Counted from the first letter of the stretch, positions 38,867-49,698 are shown. The stretch: DNA of 64,000 nucleotides from Aliivibrio fischeri (GCA_038993745.2 CP160630.1:310001-374000); one strand, 5' to 3'. Numbers and translations are program-made. Notes: generated from the sequence alone by a model not told the origin.

Positions 38867-39081
38867 TAATTAGCGTTAAATTTGATGGGGTAAGGCTACC
38901 TAAAAAAGTAAAATAACCACTCTCTATTGTTGATGTAATTCATATATTTAATACTAATAATCAGTAAGACTTTTCACTTTCATTTGTTCTTGTTGATTGT
39001 ATTCTTAATAGTAGTATTCTATGTAAATTACAGAATTATCTGATTTTAGTTAATGCAGCAGTCAACACTAGGAAGTGAATG

Positions 39082-40818
39082 ATGAACCCACTATTTTTCT
39101 TATGTGGACAAGAAAGTATCCCGGTACAAACCGATTTAATCTATGAATTCCAAAATGATCAAATATCGATGCATTTTTCAGGTATTCATAATCTTCCAAT
39201 TAATGATCATTACCTTATTCTGCAATTTCCAACCCAATTAGAGCATGACGCAAAAATTTTGGGGGATGGTTTTCAAATGCTTGCTCAGACAGGCGGAAAA
39301 GTTGACTCACCACAAGAGATCGGCCGCTGTCCTGATAATAGTCCTAGTTATCGAATTTATTCAGAGCACGCAAAAAAAAGATTTTATAATTATTTAGTGA
39401 TTGAACAATCAGACGGATTTACTCTCTTTGGTTTTACTTCTTGTTATCGATTTGCAGGTTATTTCGAGATACATGAATATCAAGGTTCAATGAATGTAAT
39501 GGCATTTCTTGATGGTGAGTTTACTCATCCACAAGATTGGGCTAGTAATCGAATGGAGTCATTAACGGTTATTAAGGCTGAGTCTTTAGCTGAGTTATAT
39601 GAGCTTTATGCAGCCAAAGTACAACAGCAGCACCCAATTCGACCAGGCGTAAAACAAGACGCTCCAATTGGTTGGTGCTCATGGTATGCCTACTATGCAG
39701 ACGTTACAGAGAAAAACGTTTTAGATAATGTTGAGGTCATGTGCCAAAAAGACTCTGAATTTGAGTGGGTGCTTCTTGACGACGGATATCAAGCTTTCAT
39801 GGGAGACTGGTTAACACCTTCAGATAAATTCCCTAATGGTATAAAAGCACTATTACAAAATATAAAAGCAAAAGGAAAGAAACCGGCTATTTGGATAGCT
39901 CCATTTATTGCACAACCTGAATCAGATATTTTTAAAAATCACCCAGATTGGTTTGTTCATCACGAGAATGGTGAATTATTAAAAGCAGAAGATATTACTT
40001 ATGGTGGCTGGCGTTGTACGCCTTGGTATATCCTTGATACTTCAAAACAAGAAGTTCAAATCCATTTAACAGAAGTTATCCACACCATGAGGGAAGAGTG
40101 GGGAGTAGAGCTGTTTAAACTGGATGCTAATTATTGGGGTACGCTTAAAGGCAAGCGAACACAATCTGGGATCACGGGTATTGAGGCTTATCGATTAGGT
40201 ATGCAAGCTATTACCAATGGGGCTGGTGATGCGTTAATTCTTGGCTGTAATGCGCCAATGTGGCCATCATTGGGTTTAGTTGACGCAATGCGAGTATCTG
40301 ATGATGTTGAACGTAATCCTCAACGTTTTGAACAGATAGCAAAAGAGACATTTTACCGTAGCTGGCAGCACCGTAAATTATGGCAAATTGATCCTGATTG
40401 CGTCACGTTGATCTCATTGTCTAATCAAGGGACTGAACGAAAATATTATGAATTTCATCGAAATGTGATTTTAGCTTCTGGTGGACTTGCATTGTCGGGT
40501 GATCCGTTACCAGATTTGAATAAGTTCGCAAAGAAAACATGGAAGAATATTTTGTCTCGTCTTCGTTTAACTCAAGAGGCGGCTCAGTTTACTTCATTGA
40601 GTAATAAACATTGCACATTAACACTCAATCATCAGCATGAACTGCATTGTTTATTTAATTATGACGATGAAGCAATGGAGCACACCCTTGTTGCTGATCA
40701 GCCATCTATTTGGCGAGATTTCTGGACGGGGGAGCAGCTAAATGAAGAACCAACACAGATGTTAATTTTAACTTTAGATAGCGGATTGAACAGTAAAGCT
40801 ATTTTAGTTTCAAATTAA
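39082..40818 (+). CDS. GH36-type alpha-galactosidase
   Basis: Cytoplasmic glycoside hydrolase of 578 residues without signal peptide. The barrel motifs are GWCSWYAYYADVT, FEWVLLDDGYQAFMGDW and KPAIWIAPFIAQPESDIF. The catalytic nucleophile is in ELFKLDANYWG and the acid/base Asp in AMRVSDDVERN, the D/D pair of GH36/clan GH-D. It should release alpha-linked galactose from melibiose- or raffinose-like sugars. ATG 39082 has AGGAAG six bases upstream; 39079 adds one Met. No sugar transporter or galactose gene is adjacent; it lies between two chemoreceptor genes and has its own terminator. Confidence 0.87.
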   Translation: MNPLFFLCGQESIPVQTDLIYEFQNDQISMHFSGIHNLPINDHYLILQFPTQLEHDAKILGDGFQMLAQTGGKVDSPQEIGRCPDNSPSYRIYSEHAKKRFYNYLVIEQSDGFTLFGFTSCYRFAGYFEIHEYQGSMNVMAFLDGEFTHPQDWASNRMESLTVIKAESLAELYELYAAKVQQQHPIRPGVKQDAPIGWCSWYAYYADVTEKNVLDNVEVMCQKDSEFEWVLLDDGYQAFMGDWLTPSDKFPNGIKALLQNIKAKGKKPAIWIAPFIAQPESDIFKNHPDWFVHHENGELLKAEDITYGGWRCTPWYILDTSKQEVQIHLTEVIHTMREEWGVELFKLDANYWGTLKGKRTQSGITGIEAYRLGMQAITNGAGDALILGCNAPMWPSLGLVDAMRVSDDVERNPQRFEQIAKETFYRSWQHRKLWQIDPDCVTLISLSNQGTERKYYEFHRNVILASGGLALSGDPLPDLNKFAKKTWKNILSRLRLTQEAAQFTSLSNKHCTLTLNHQHELHCLFNYDDEAMEHTLVADQPSIWRDFWTGEQLNEEPTQMLILTLDSGLNSKAILVSN

Positions 40819-40844
40819 AATCTCAGTTAAAAATCAGAAATAAG

Positions 40845-40881
40845 GCAGGTGTAATGTTTAAATTTACACTTGTCTTTTTTT
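40845..40881 (+). terminator. Rho-independent terminator
   Basis: CAGGTGTAA pairs with TTACACTTG (with G-T pairs) and is followed by a run of T residues, after the alpha-galactosidase gene. Confidence 0.8.
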
Positions 40882-41037
40882 ATGCCTAAAAACTTCTAAA
40901 ATATACAAGAATAACTAGATTTAACTATTTGATTTAAATTAATTAACTACTTTTTTCTTCGTTTTTGTTCATTTGAAGACGACTATTGGTATCCATATAA
41001 TCCGATTCCCATTTTAAATCATAAATAGAGTTATTAT

Positions 41038-43017
41038 ATGAATGCTATCAATCGTTTCTTACTGAATATCCCTCTACGATATCAAATACTCTTTCCTCCG
41101 CTTTTCGCTATTATGGTTATGATTATCTCTATGTTGATCATTTCATCTGCGATGAACCAATCGGTTAAGAACTCGGAAGTATTAAATGTTCGCTTGCAAG
41201 AAATGACGCATTTATCTAGTAGTGAAACAAAAATTTTGCAGATATTTAGTGAAATTAATCGTTCTCTATCAAATCCCGAAGCCTTAGAAAATGTAGATGA
41301 TTATGTTTTTGAACAAATTGAATTGATTAATTATGATTTCAATTATATTGAAGAAGAGCACAACAAGATAAAAGGTCAAAAGCATACAACACAGCAATTG
41401 ATCATAGATTTAAACAAAGTTTCTGTTTTATTAGAAAACATGAAAGACATTATTGAATCGAATCAAACCATTTCAAAAAAGATGCAAACGGAATGGGCTA
41501 AGTTACCTTATTTAAGTGACTCGATAGAGCTTTTAAGTAAAGAAGTTCAGGATAATGAGGAACACCATTGGATCGAAATGGAAGAGGCACTGTACTCTTC
41601 ATCTGAGATATTACAAATAAAGTTAAATTCGCTATATAACTTTAATATAGATAAGGAAGATTTTGAGATTATTGATGCTGAATTTATAAAAATAAACCAA
41701 GTAATTGATGATATTCATGAAAGTGATGCAAAAAGAAAAATACAACTAAATATTAGTAATTTACAATCAATTTATCATCAATTTTCTGAGTTAATTACTA
41801 ATCTAAATAACAATAAATCGGATCTATTCAAAATTGAAAATAGCATTAATTACTTGATAAAAAATCAAAGTTCAAGAATTAATGAAATTAGTAGTACTTT
41901 ATCAAAAGATAGTATTGAGCTTGTTTTTTCTAGCAAGCAAATGATTATTATTTCTATGATTTGCTTTACGTTATTAACCATGCTGATCACATGGATTACG
42001 ATTCGAACGATTGTGATGCCTATAAGGATTTTGAAGGATCAGATAGAGTTTCTTTCCGAAGGAAAACTGAATGAGTTGAATAACTTAATTGGCAGCAATG
42101 AAGTCGCCGAACTTTGTCAAAATACAGATAAAACGGCACATCATTTACATCAGATAGTGAATGCTCTACGTGATATCGCCTCAGAGGTGTCTACGTCCTC
42201 ATTAAGCCTTAATGTGTTAATGAATACGAATGAAAAAAATATATTAGAAGAGAAATCTCAGATTGAATTAATCGCAGCGGCTGTTACTGAATTATCGGCA
42301 GCAGCAACTCAAGTTGATCACGTTGCTATGAATGCAGATGAAAGAGCAAAAGAGGCATTGAACTTGAGCCGTTCTGGATCAGATACGGCTTCAGTAAGCA
42401 GTCAGTTAAGCCAAGAACTGGTGAAACAAATGGGATTAACGGCTAAAGAAGTTGAGTCATTAAAGGTTCAATCAGAGCAAATTAGTGAGGTTATTACGGT
42501 CATAGACTCAATATCAGACCAAACTAATTTATTAGCATTAAATGCAGCGATCGAAGCGGCAAGAGCAGGTGAGAGTGGGCGAGGCTTTGCTGTTGTTGCT
42601 GATGAAGTTAGGATGCTTGCTGCAAAAACGCAACAATCAACATTAACCATTCAAGAGGTCATCGATCGTTTGCAAAGTACATCTAATGATGTGGTTGAAT
42701 CTGTTTCGAAATCAATCAAGATAATTAATGAAACTCAAGAAATGACAGAGAAAACAAATTCACAATTACTTGATATATCGAAAGAAATAGAAGAAATAAC
42801 TTGTTCAAATACAGAAGTTGCGACCGCTGCAAATGAGCAAAATCAGGCCATTTTATCTATAAGTGAAAGCATTAATTTAATGACGGAGAATATTAATAAA
42901 AATATTGATGAAATGAATAAAATCAGCTCTAACGCCGATAAATTATCCGAGCTATCGACATCACAAGTAGAGCAACTTAAATTCTTCACTTTAATAGATA
43001 AAGATCATGAAAAGTAA
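41038..43017 (+). CDS. methyl-accepting chemotaxis protein
   Basis: Intact chemoreceptor of 659 residues. Membrane segment 1 is about residues 15-38 ([20 protein letters not shown]) and a long helical periplasmic domain follows (about 40-300). Segment 2 is [20 protein letters not shown], followed by HAMP and the signalling domain with [20 protein letters not shown] and [20 protein letters not shown]. The cytoplasmic half is very close to that of the receptor at 36697, while the sensor parts diverge, so different ligands are likely. The C-terminus ([15 protein letters not shown]) overlaps the next small ORF by 11 bases. Confidence 0.95.
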   Translation: MNAINRFLLNIPLRYQILFPPLFAIMVMIISMLIISSAMNQSVKNSEVLNVRLQEMTHLSSSETKILQIFSEINRSLSNPEALENVDDYVFEQIELINYDFNYIEEEHNKIKGQKHTTQQLIIDLNKVSVLLENMKDIIESNQTISKKMQTEWAKLPYLSDSIELLSKEVQDNEEHHWIEMEEALYSSSEILQIKLNSLYNFNIDKEDFEIIDAEFIKINQVIDDIHESDAKRKIQLNISNLQSIYHQFSELITNLNNNKSDLFKIENSINYLIKNQSSRINEISSTLSKDSIELVFSSKQMIIISMICFTLLTMLITWITIRTIVMPIRILKDQIEFLSEGKLNELNNLIGSNEVAELCQNTDKTAHHLHQIVNALRDIASEVSTSSLSLNVLMNTNEKNILEEKSQIELIAAAVTELSAAATQVDHVAMNADERAKEALNLSRSGSDTASVSSQLSQELVKQMGLTAKEVESLKVQSEQISEVITVIDSISDQTNLLALNAAIEAARAGESGRGFAVVADEVRMLAAKTQQSTLTIQEVIDRLQSTSNDVVESVSKSIKIINETQEMTEKTNSQLLDISKEIEEITCSNTEVATAANEQNQAILSISESINLMTENINKNIDEMNKISSNADKLSELSTSQVEQLKFFTLIDKDHEK

Positions 43018-43153
43018 TACAAAAAAAACAGGCTATCCTCAGAAAGAAGCGTCTATTTCTAATGGTTTAACTGCGGAAGAGAGGGATTTCCTTTATAAAG
43101 TGTTTTGTTTTCCATTTAATCAAACGTCAAAAAAAGAAGATACAGAGAAGTAA
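43007..43153 (+). CDS. 48-residue micro-ORF overlapping chemoreceptor end
   Basis: Small hydrophilic ORF whose ATG lies inside the last codons of the chemoreceptor gene (11-base overlap), consistent with translational coupling. It contains [20 protein letters not shown] and a Lys/Glu-rich end. The core 'GLTxEE...(f/y)......F' and preceding 'KE' match the 38-residue ORF behind the other receptor. No known family is recognised. A hairpin that may act as terminator follows within 15 bases, so the small ORF would be the last gene of the receptor transcript. Confidence 0.55.
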   Translation: MKSNTKKTGYPQKEASISNGLTAEERDFLYKVFCFPFNQTSKKEDTEK

Positions 43154-43163
43154 ATAAACTAAA

Positions 43164-43200
43164 TGCCATAGCAGCAAAGGTATGCTGCTATGGTGTGCAT
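43164..43200. terminator. hairpin between convergent genes
   Basis: A perfect 10-bp stem, CCATAGCAGC with GCTGCTATGG, around an 8-nt loop, between the micro-ORF and the convergent ToxR-like gene. T runs are short, so termination is probable rather than certain. Confidence 0.55.
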
Positions 43201-43201
43201 T

Positions 43202-44329
43202 TTAATAAAACTCTTTAACAATAAATGAAATATCTTGTTGTTCACTATAAGTAAGGCTGAAGCCTTTATCTATAATATAAAAGTGCAGGTAGTTATACTT
43301 ATTGTCATTTTTAAATGTTTTTGGGAACATTTTTAGTTTCGTTTGATCTTCAATATGCCCATGTTGAATTAAGCTACTTTGCTCATCTTCATTAATAACA
43401 TTTGAAATTAACGTATCTTTATCAAATTGTGCTTTAAAATCACTAAAATAAGTATATTTACCGTTATATCCAGATTCTGAGATGTTAATTGACATATCTA
43501 AGTCATAGCTTTTATCTTCTTGAAGATTAAAGTAGAAATTATACGTCGCAAATGCAATGTAATCTTTATCATCATTTGATGTAAATTGAACATTAGTATG
43601 AAGGTTAAAATTACCATCCTGATCGTTGTCTTTTTGAATGATAGGATGATTATCTTGTTCTAAACCACTAGTAAGGTTTTGATTTATGAGAGTCTCAATA
43701 TTATCTTCATTTGTTTCAAGAAAAATAATTTTATTCGTAACATCATTACATTTATGTTCGATAAATAAACACTGAGATAAAGATAATTTATCTTCGCCAA
43801 GATGCAAAAAGTATAAGTAATTAGGTTGAATATTTAACTTTGTTATATCAATAGCTTTAGAAGTGGATAACATATATATGTTATCTGATACTTTATTAAG
43901 GTTTTGCGTTATTGAGCTAGGTGCAACTTGTTTGAAAATAGGGAATATGAAAAAAAGAGAAACAAGAATGAGCACAGAGAAGAAGAGAAAATAGAACTTT
44001 TTAATTGGTTTTGAGAGTAGGCGATCTCCTGATTTATAACCTTTATTTTTTATAGTATCGATGATTGAGATGTTATGGGTTAAGAATTTTTTCCTTAATA
44101 AGGATATTGTCTGGGTTACGACACTATTTGCAACTGAACCATCTTCCCAACATTGTGTATATATTTCATCTTTTGTATAAATTTTATTCGGATTACTATA
44201 AAGAAGAAACAATAAATTAGCCTCATTAAGGCTTATTTTTATTTCTTCTTTAGTACGATTGATTACAACAGTTAAACTGCTGTAATCAATTGTGAGATTT
44301 TGGGTTTTAACTATCTCTTTTTTATTCAT
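43202..44329 (-). CDS. ToxR/CadC-like transmembrane transcriptional regulator
   Basis: A 375-residue protein with an N-terminal OmpR-type winged helix (about residues 10-105; NEANLLFLLYSNPNKIYTKD, then NSVVTQTISLLRKKF and IDTIKNKGYK). One membrane segment follows (FYFLFFSVLILVSLFFIFPI, about 112-131), and then a roughly 240-residue periplasmic domain of unknown fold. This is the one-component layout of ToxR/CadC: a periplasmic signal is passed to DNA without phosphorylation. There is no receiver domain. It sits directly downstream of sapF on the same strand, 9 bases after the sap operon's last gene. Confidence 0.85.
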   Translation of the reverse strand: MNKKEIVKTQNLTIDYSSLTVVINRTKEEIKISLNEANLLFLLYSNPNKIYTKDEIYTQCWEDGSVANSVVTQTISLLRKKFLTHNISIIDTIKNKGYKSGDRLLSKPIKKFYFLFFSVLILVSLFFIFPIFKQVAPSSITQNLNKVSDNIYMLSTSKAIDITKLNIQPNYLYFLHLGEDKLSLSQCLFIEHKCNDVTNKIIFLETNEDNIETLINQNLTSGLEQDNHPIIQKDNDQDGNFNLHTNVQFTSNDDKDYIAFATYNFYFNLQEDKSYDLDMSINISESGYNGKYTYFSDFKAQFDKDTLISNVINEDEQSSLIQHGHIEDQTKLKMFPKTFKNDNKYNYLHFYIIDKGFSLTYSEQQDISFIVKEFY

Positions 44330-44338
44330 TATTATCCT

Positions 44339-45163
44339 TTAGCATTCGATTTTTGGCGTTGCAGCACTAATGCGCTGTTTTCTATCGTGAGTCGGAGCAT
44401 CAAAATGGCTTTCTAAAAGACGCTGTGTGATTGAATGTTGAGGGTTAGCAAAGATCTCTTGTGTCGGACCTTTTTCAACAACTTCCCCTTCATGCATCAC
44501 CATTACTTTATCGGTAATGTGTTTCACTACACCAATGTGTTGTGATACATAAATAAATGAAATGGCCATTTCTTGTTGCAGTTCCAAAAATAAATTAATG
44601 ATTTGAGAACGCATCGCCATATCTAAACCGTTTAACGCTTCATCAGCAACGATAATTGATGGTTGAAGAATTAATGCACGAGCCAAACAAACACGCTGTT
44701 TTTGGCCTGTTGCAAGCATTTGCGGGTAAAAATACGCATGCTCAGGTAATAAGCCAACGCGAAGCAAGGTGTCTTTTACTCGTTGTTGACGTGCTTCTGG
44801 TGGCATGCTGGTATTACGTTTTAATGGGCCTTCTAAAATACGTCCAATTTGAATTCTAGGATTTAATGAGGAATTTGGATCCTGAAAAATCATTCGAATC
44901 AATTTACAGCGAGTTTGGAAGTCTTTGTAATCTAATACTTCACCATTAACTTTTATGATCCCAGATGTTGGTTCAACAACACCTGCTAACATACGAGCAA
45001 GTGTGGATTTACCTGAGCCATTCGCTCCAATAAAACCAAGAGTCTGCCCCGCTTCTAAAGAAAAACTAACGGGTTTAACTGCTTCACGTACTTGTTTACG
45101 AAATAATCCAGTACGAAATACATAGTCTTTTTTAAGATCAGTAACTTCAAGAAGCGCAGTCAT
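44339..45163 (-). CDS. sapF: Sap peptide ABC transporter ATP-binding protein
   Basis: ATPase subunit (274 residues) of the SapABCDF importer, linked in enteric bacteria to antimicrobial-peptide resistance and to putrescine or potassium traffic. Walker A is [13 protein letters not shown], followed by [10 protein letters not shown], the signature-region variant [14 protein letters not shown] and Walker [16 protein letters not shown] 45163 is preferred: GGAG stands seven bases upstream and the product then begins [11 protein letters not shown], as in other SapF proteins. A longer frame starts at 45178. It overlaps sapD. Confidence 0.92.
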   Translation of the reverse strand: MTALLEVTDLKKDYVFRTGLFRKQVREAVKPVSFSLEAGQTLGFIGANGSGKSTLARMLAGVVEPTSGIIKVNGEVLDYKDFQTRCKLIRMIFQDPNSSLNPRIQIGRILEGPLKRNTSMPPEARQQRVKDTLLRVGLLPEHAYFYPQMLATGQKQRVCLARALILQPSIIVADEALNGLDMAMRSQIINLFLELQQEMAISFIYVSQHIGVVKHITDKVMVMHEGEVVEKGPTQEIFANPQHSITQRLLESHFDAPTHDRKQRISAATPKIEC

Positions 45164-46160
45164 TCTTCTTCTCCTCAAAATTTAATGGGAAATGGCAGCT
45201 AAATTTGTGATCTTTCACTTTTTGTCTCTCTGGTACTTGCACACATTTACGTTGTGCATATGGACAACGAGGTCCAAGACGACAGCCAATGGGTAAATGT
45301 TGTAGAGGCGGAATTGTACCAGGTAGTGATTCTAACTTAGCTTTGTGTGGGATCCCATCTTTACTAAAATCAGGCATAGCACGAAGCAGGGCATTGGTAT
45401 AGGGGTGCTTTGGTGCTTCAAGGATATCTTTACGACAAGCTGATTCTACAGATTGACCACAATACATTACCGTGATTCGGTCTACCCATTGAGTAAGGGT
45501 GATTAAGTCGTGGCTGATTAATAAAATTGTCGTGTTATTAACCTGATTCATTCGACTTAGTAGACGGAATATTTGTGACTGTGTCACAGCATCCAATTCA
45601 TCGGTTGGTTCATCTGCAATTAAGATACGTGGTTTGTTGGCAATCGCCATTGCGATCATCACTTTTTGACATTCACCATCCGTTAATTCATATGGATAGC
45701 ATTTCATTATGTGTTTATGATCTTTAATACCAACCTTGTGGAGTAGGGCTATTGCACCTTTCGTTCGCCAATTCCATCTTTGCCACCAGCTACCAGTAAA
45801 GTATTTGGAAGGAATCGCTTCTTTTAGTTGGTTACCCACTTGTTCTGATGGGTCAAGGCAGGTTGATGGCTCTTGGAAGATCATTGCCATTTCACGTCCG
45901 ATAACTCGGCGTCGCTCTTTAGGAGATAGGGCTAATAAATCAATGTTACCTAGACGCATACGGTCTGCACTGATTTTCCAGTTATCTTTGGTGATACCTA
46001 AAATGGCTTTAGCAACAAGAGATTTCCCTGAGCCAGATTCTCCCACTAAACCACGAATCTCACCTTCATTTAAGGTTAAGCTCATGCGGTCAACGGCTTT
46101 TACCATGCCTTGAGGTGTTTCTAACTCAATGGTTAAATGGCGAATATCTAATAATGGCAT
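45147..46160 (-). CDS. sapD: Sap peptide ABC transporter ATP-binding protein
   Basis: A 337-residue ATPase of the oligopeptide type. It has Walker [15 protein letters not shown]-loop [11 protein letters not shown], signature-region [17 protein letters not shown] and Walker [13 protein letters not shown]. The C-terminal oligo_HPY-type region has [14 protein letters not shown] and HKFSCHF, with Cys residues positioned as in iron-sulfur-type Opp/Dpp ATPases. Its start overlaps the sapC stop codon by one base. Confidence 0.94.
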   Translation of the reverse strand: MPLLDIRHLTIELETPQGMVKAVDRMSLTLNEGEIRGLVGESGSGKSLVAKAILGITKDNWKISADRMRLGNIDLLALSPKERRRVIGREMAMIFQEPSTCLDPSEQVGNQLKEAIPSKYFTGSWWQRWNWRTKGAIALLHKVGIKDHKHIMKCYPYELTDGECQKVMIAMAIANKPRILIADEPTDELDAVTQSQIFRLLSRMNQVNNTTILLISHDLITLTQWVDRITVMYCGQSVESACRKDILEAPKHPYTNALLRAMPDFSKDGIPHKAKLESLPGTIPPLQHLPIGCRLGPRCPYAQRKCVQVPERQKVKDHKFSCHFPLNFEEKKNDCAS

Positions 46161-47047
46161 TATTCTGTCCCCGCATTTAACGCACGTTGAATACCGTCAC
46201 CAACTAAGTTGATGATGATGACTGTAAAGGTAATTACAATTCCAGGTAAGGTCACTGTCCATGGTGCTGTATAAATTAACTCAACAGAATCTCCTAACAT
46301 GGCTCCCCACTCGGGACTAGGAGCCTGTGCTCCTAAACCTAGAAAACCTAACGCAGTGATATCTAAAATGGCAATAGAGATAGCAAGCGTCATTTCTGCA
46401 ACCATAACGACAAGAATATTAGGTAATATGGAATTCCATAAAAGATAGAAGTTGTTTGCTCCATCTAGTCGTGCAGCAAGAATATAATCCTTTTCAACTT
46501 CATTATGAACCGCTGTATAAACAGCTCGAACAAAGCGTGGGATAAGCGCGAGCCAAATAGCTAATAAAATATTAAATTCACCAAATCCTAAAAATGCAAC
46601 GAAAATGATCGCAAGCAATAAAGATGGAATAGATAAAATGGTATCGAGTAGGTGGTTTAATGTACTGGACAGTAATCCCTTTGTCATACCTGCAAAAATA
46701 CCAATTACGCAGCCAACAAACCCTGATAGCAGGGCAACGATAACCGCATAACCGAAAGTTAATTGTGAACCCATAAGTAATCGTGACAAGATATCTCTAC
46801 CTAGGTCATCAGTACCTAAGAAAAAGATAACGTCCCCCTCAGAGCTCCATGATGGCGGCATCAGTAAATAATCTGACTGCCATTGTGGATCATATGGACT
46901 TAACCATGGCGAGGTGACAGTGATAATTACAATCAGTAATAAGCACCAAAAACCGAACATCGCGAGTGAATTCGCTCGATAACTCAACCAGAAACGTTCC
47001 ATTTGAGTAGGGATATGTTCTTCTTGATAAACATTATTTGAGAGCAT
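46160..47047 (-). CDS. sapC: Sap peptide ABC transporter permease
   Basis: A 295-residue inner-membrane permease of the DppC/OppC type. An N-terminal segment and the motif [19 protein letters not shown] are followed by five further membrane segments. The EAA loop reads [20 protein letters not shown]. Its start overlaps the end of sapB by 14 bases and its stop overlaps sapD, showing one tightly coupled operon. Confidence 0.94.
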   Translation of the reverse strand: MLSNNVYQEEHIPTQMERFWLSYRANSLAMFGFWCLLLIVIITVTSPWLSPYDPQWQSDYLLMPPSWSSEGDVIFFLGTDDLGRDILSRLLMGSQLTFGYAVIVALLSGFVGCVIGIFAGMTKGLLSSTLNHLLDTILSIPSLLLAIIFVAFLGFGEFNILLAIWLALIPRFVRAVYTAVHNEVEKDYILAARLDGANNFYLLWNSILPNILVVMVAEMTLAISIAILDITALGFLGLGAQAPSPEWGAMLGDSVELIYTAPWTVTLPGIVITFTVIIINLVGDGIQRALNAGTE

Positions 47048-47996
47048 AGAACTCTTTCCTTACTAACGGGTTAACTGCTGCACCCAGTAAATCAGATAAA
47101 ATGTTGGCTAATAAAATGAATGACGCAACAGTAATAACGCCAGCCTGAATGGCGACAAAATCTTGATTAATGATGGCATCAAGTAGCCAGCGCCCAACAC
47201 CAGGCCAATTAAAAATGGATTCAGTTAAGATCGCTGCGGTAAATAAGCCAGATAATTGAACACCTAATTTTGGAATAATTGGAGGTAAGGCATTACGGAT
47301 TATGTGCTTGACCATGATTTCAAATTTAGATAGGCCTTTAGTATGAGCGACTTTGATGTAGTTTTGTGTAATAACCGTTGCGACGGACGAGCGCATTAAA
47401 CGAACAACTTCTGTCATCGGCGCAATGGAAAGTACTAATGTGGGTAAGATTAAATGCTGAATGATGTTCTCAAGCATTTCTGCCCGATAAGGTGATTTTG
47501 AGGCAAGCACATCAATAAAGGCAAATCCTGTTTTAGCATCGAATTCATACAATAAGCTGTAACGACCTGAAACTGGAGTTACGCCTAGTTGTAAACTGAA
47601 AAACATTAATACTAATAAAGCAATCCAGAATAAAGGCATGGAATAACCAACTAATGCGATTGATGAGATTAGTGTATCTAAAGGTTTACCTCTACGCATC
47701 CCAGCAATGGTACCAATCGGCGTACCTATAATCAGTGCAATAAAGAAAGCAAAGAAGCAAAGTTCGATAGTCGCAGGGAAGACTCGAAGTATTTCATCAA
47801 GCATCTTTACGCCATATTGATTAATACCTAAATTACCGTTTAATAGTTGGCCAAGATAAGTAAACCAACCAGATAAAAAGGGTGTTTTCGCCCAAGTTGA
47901 TGCTTCATCTAGACGTAAAATATTAAAACCAATCAGAGTTAAAATGAGTAAGGTAATAATAAATAAATTAAAGCGTCTAATGGTATAAATCCACAT
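47034..47996 (-). CDS. sapB: Sap peptide ABC transporter permease
   Basis: A 320-residue permease of the DppB/OppB type, with an N-terminal membrane anchor, six membrane segments in all and an EAA loop AHTKGLSKFEIMVKHIIRNA. It pairs with SapC to form the channel. It overlaps sapA by one base. Confidence 0.94.
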   Translation of the reverse strand: MWIYTIRRFNLFIITLLILTLIGFNILRLDEASTWAKTPFLSGWFTYLGQLLNGNLGINQYGVKMLDEILRVFPATIELCFFAFFIALIIGTPIGTIAGMRRGKPLDTLISSIALVGYSMPLFWIALLVLMFFSLQLGVTPVSGRYSLLYEFDAKTGFAFIDVLASKSPYRAEMLENIIQHLILPTLVLSIAPMTEVVRLMRSSVATVITQNYIKVAHTKGLSKFEIMVKHIIRNALPPIIPKLGVQLSGLFTAAILTESIFNWPGVGRWLLDAIINQDFVAIQAGVITVASFILLANILSDLLGAAVNPLVRKEFYALK

Positions 47997-49621
47997 TAGT
48001 TCAACTCCTTAACTCTAACAACGTTATGGAAAGAGTAAGTATTAAAAGGGCTTAATGTGAAGCCTGTTAAAGAAGATTGATTGGCTTGATATTTAACGCC
48101 GTGAGCCAGAGGGATAACGGGTAACTCTTCACTGAGTACATTTTGGATTTGGCGATAAATATTAATACGATATCTTGGTTGATTTGTTTCTTTAGCTAAA
48201 TCTAATAACAGATCAAACTCCTCGTTACACCAGTTTGCAACACCAAAACCCGCTTGTTTAGCATCACACGAAAGTAACGGTCTGAGTAATGAATCAGGAT
48301 CTGAACTGTTTGCATTCCAGCCAGTAAGCACCAAATCGATATCAGCATCTTTTAGTTCATTCGGATTTAAAATATCTGAGGTGATCAGTTTTAAATCTAT
48401 GCCTAATTTTGCAAAGTCACTTTGGATAATCTCTGCAGATTTTTTCGGACTTGGATTGTATGAGTTATTATCCAGCGGGACCCACATGGTGAGTTCTAAC
48501 CCATCTTTAACGCCGGCTTCTCGTAACAAGCCTTTAGCGTAATTGAGATCATAGCGAATGTGTGAGCTGTCATTACCATAAGCCCATGATGCGGGAGGTA
48601 AAATGGATTTTGCTTCAATTCCTGAATTGTAATAAACCGAATTAATTAGGCTAGAACGGTCGATAGCAAAACTGAGCGCCTTTCGAACTCGTTGATCTTG
48701 TAATATCGGTTCTCGCATATTAATTGCGATATAAGCGACATTCATTGCTGTTTGTGAGTATAAAGTCAATGCATCATTATCAATAATGATTGGTAGTTGG
48801 CTTGATATTGGATTGGCAACAACATCGCATTCTTGGCGCAGTAATTTTGCTAAAGAGCCTGTCCCTCTGCTAGAGATATCAAAGACAACTTGAGACATGT
48901 TTGCAGGACCTTGCCAATATTGTTCATGACGCTTCAAGCGAACTAATTCACTTCTTTGGAATTGAGCTAACTTAAATGGACCAGTACCTACTGGCTTAAC
49001 ATCAATTAATGTTTTTTCGTCTATTACTGCTAATTGTTGTGCGTACTCTTCTGAATGAATAACCGCATAGCTTGCAGCGAGAACTGATAAGAAAGTGTTA
49101 TCTGGTGTTGATAAAGTAAATCGCACTTGATGAGGGGTGATTGCTTCAACAGATGTAACCATTTGAGAAAAGTTTATGCTGTTAAACCAAGGGTAGTCTC
49201 CTGAATTAACGTTATGAAATGCGTTATTTTTATCTAAGATTCGATTAAAACTGAATGCCACATCATTAGCTGTTAAAGCTCGGGATGGGGTAAACCATTC
49301 GGTTGTATGAAATTGAACATTTTCTTTTAAATCAAATGTATAAACTGTCCCTGTATCATCAACCTGCCAAGAAGTCGCGAGGTTAGCTGAAGGTTTTTGC
49401 GTAACAGGATCTATGATAAGCAAACGGTCATAAACTTGAGCGCTTATGGCCTCAAGAATGCTGTTGCCGTCAGAAATCTGTGGGTTGAAAAAATCCACAT
49501 TTCCAGATTCACAATAAATGAATCCTGTGTCATGAATCGTTTGTTTGATCCCCGCATCATAACAAGCTGTTAGATTAAATAATCCAGTAGCAGCTATGAG
49601 TAGGCGCGCAATAATCTTCAT
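47996..49621 (-). CDS. sapA: Sap peptide ABC transporter substrate-binding protein
   Basis: A 541-residue solute-binding protein of the oligopeptide-binding (SBP_bac_5) family and first gene of sapABCDF. The signal sequence has the lipobox FNLTAC, so it may be lipid-anchored. Family blocks include TYTFDLKENVQFHTTEWFTP, VGTGPFKLAQFQRSE and VRKALSFAIDRSSLI. Substrates ascribed to the family include cationic peptides and heme; which applies here is unknown. pspF lies upstream in the same direction, 77 bases away. Confidence 0.93.
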   Translation of the reverse strand: MKIIARLLIAATGLFNLTACYDAGIKQTIHDTGFIYCESGNVDFFNPQISDGNSILEAISAQVYDRLLIIDPVTQKPSANLATSWQVDDTGTVYTFDLKENVQFHTTEWFTPSRALTANDVAFSFNRILDKNNAFHNVNSGDYPWFNSINFSQMVTSVEAITPHQVRFTLSTPDNTFLSVLAASYAVIHSEEYAQQLAVIDEKTLIDVKPVGTGPFKLAQFQRSELVRLKRHEQYWQGPANMSQVVFDISSRGTGSLAKLLRQECDVVANPISSQLPIIIDNDALTLYSQTAMNVAYIAINMREPILQDQRVRKALSFAIDRSSLINSVYYNSGIEAKSILPPASWAYGNDSSHIRYDLNYAKGLLREAGVKDGLELTMWVPLDNNSYNPSPKKSAEIIQSDFAKLGIDLKLITSDILNPNELKDADIDLVLTGWNANSSDPDSLLRPLLSCDAKQAGFGVANWCNEEFDLLLDLAKETNQPRYRINIYRQIQNVLSEELPVIPLAHGVKYQANQSSLTGFTLSPFNTYSFHNVVRVKELN

Positions 49622-49698
49622 AATGACCGTAGTTTTATCGATTTAAATTAATGAACCTGCCATTTTATACCCAAGTGACTGGTTCTGCACTCAAATAT

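Noticed and set aside
36697..43017. Chemoreceptor pair as a transposon-derived duplication
   Set aside because: No terminal repeats, transposase or target duplications are seen. The sensor domains have diverged strongly, so an old duplication is more likely.
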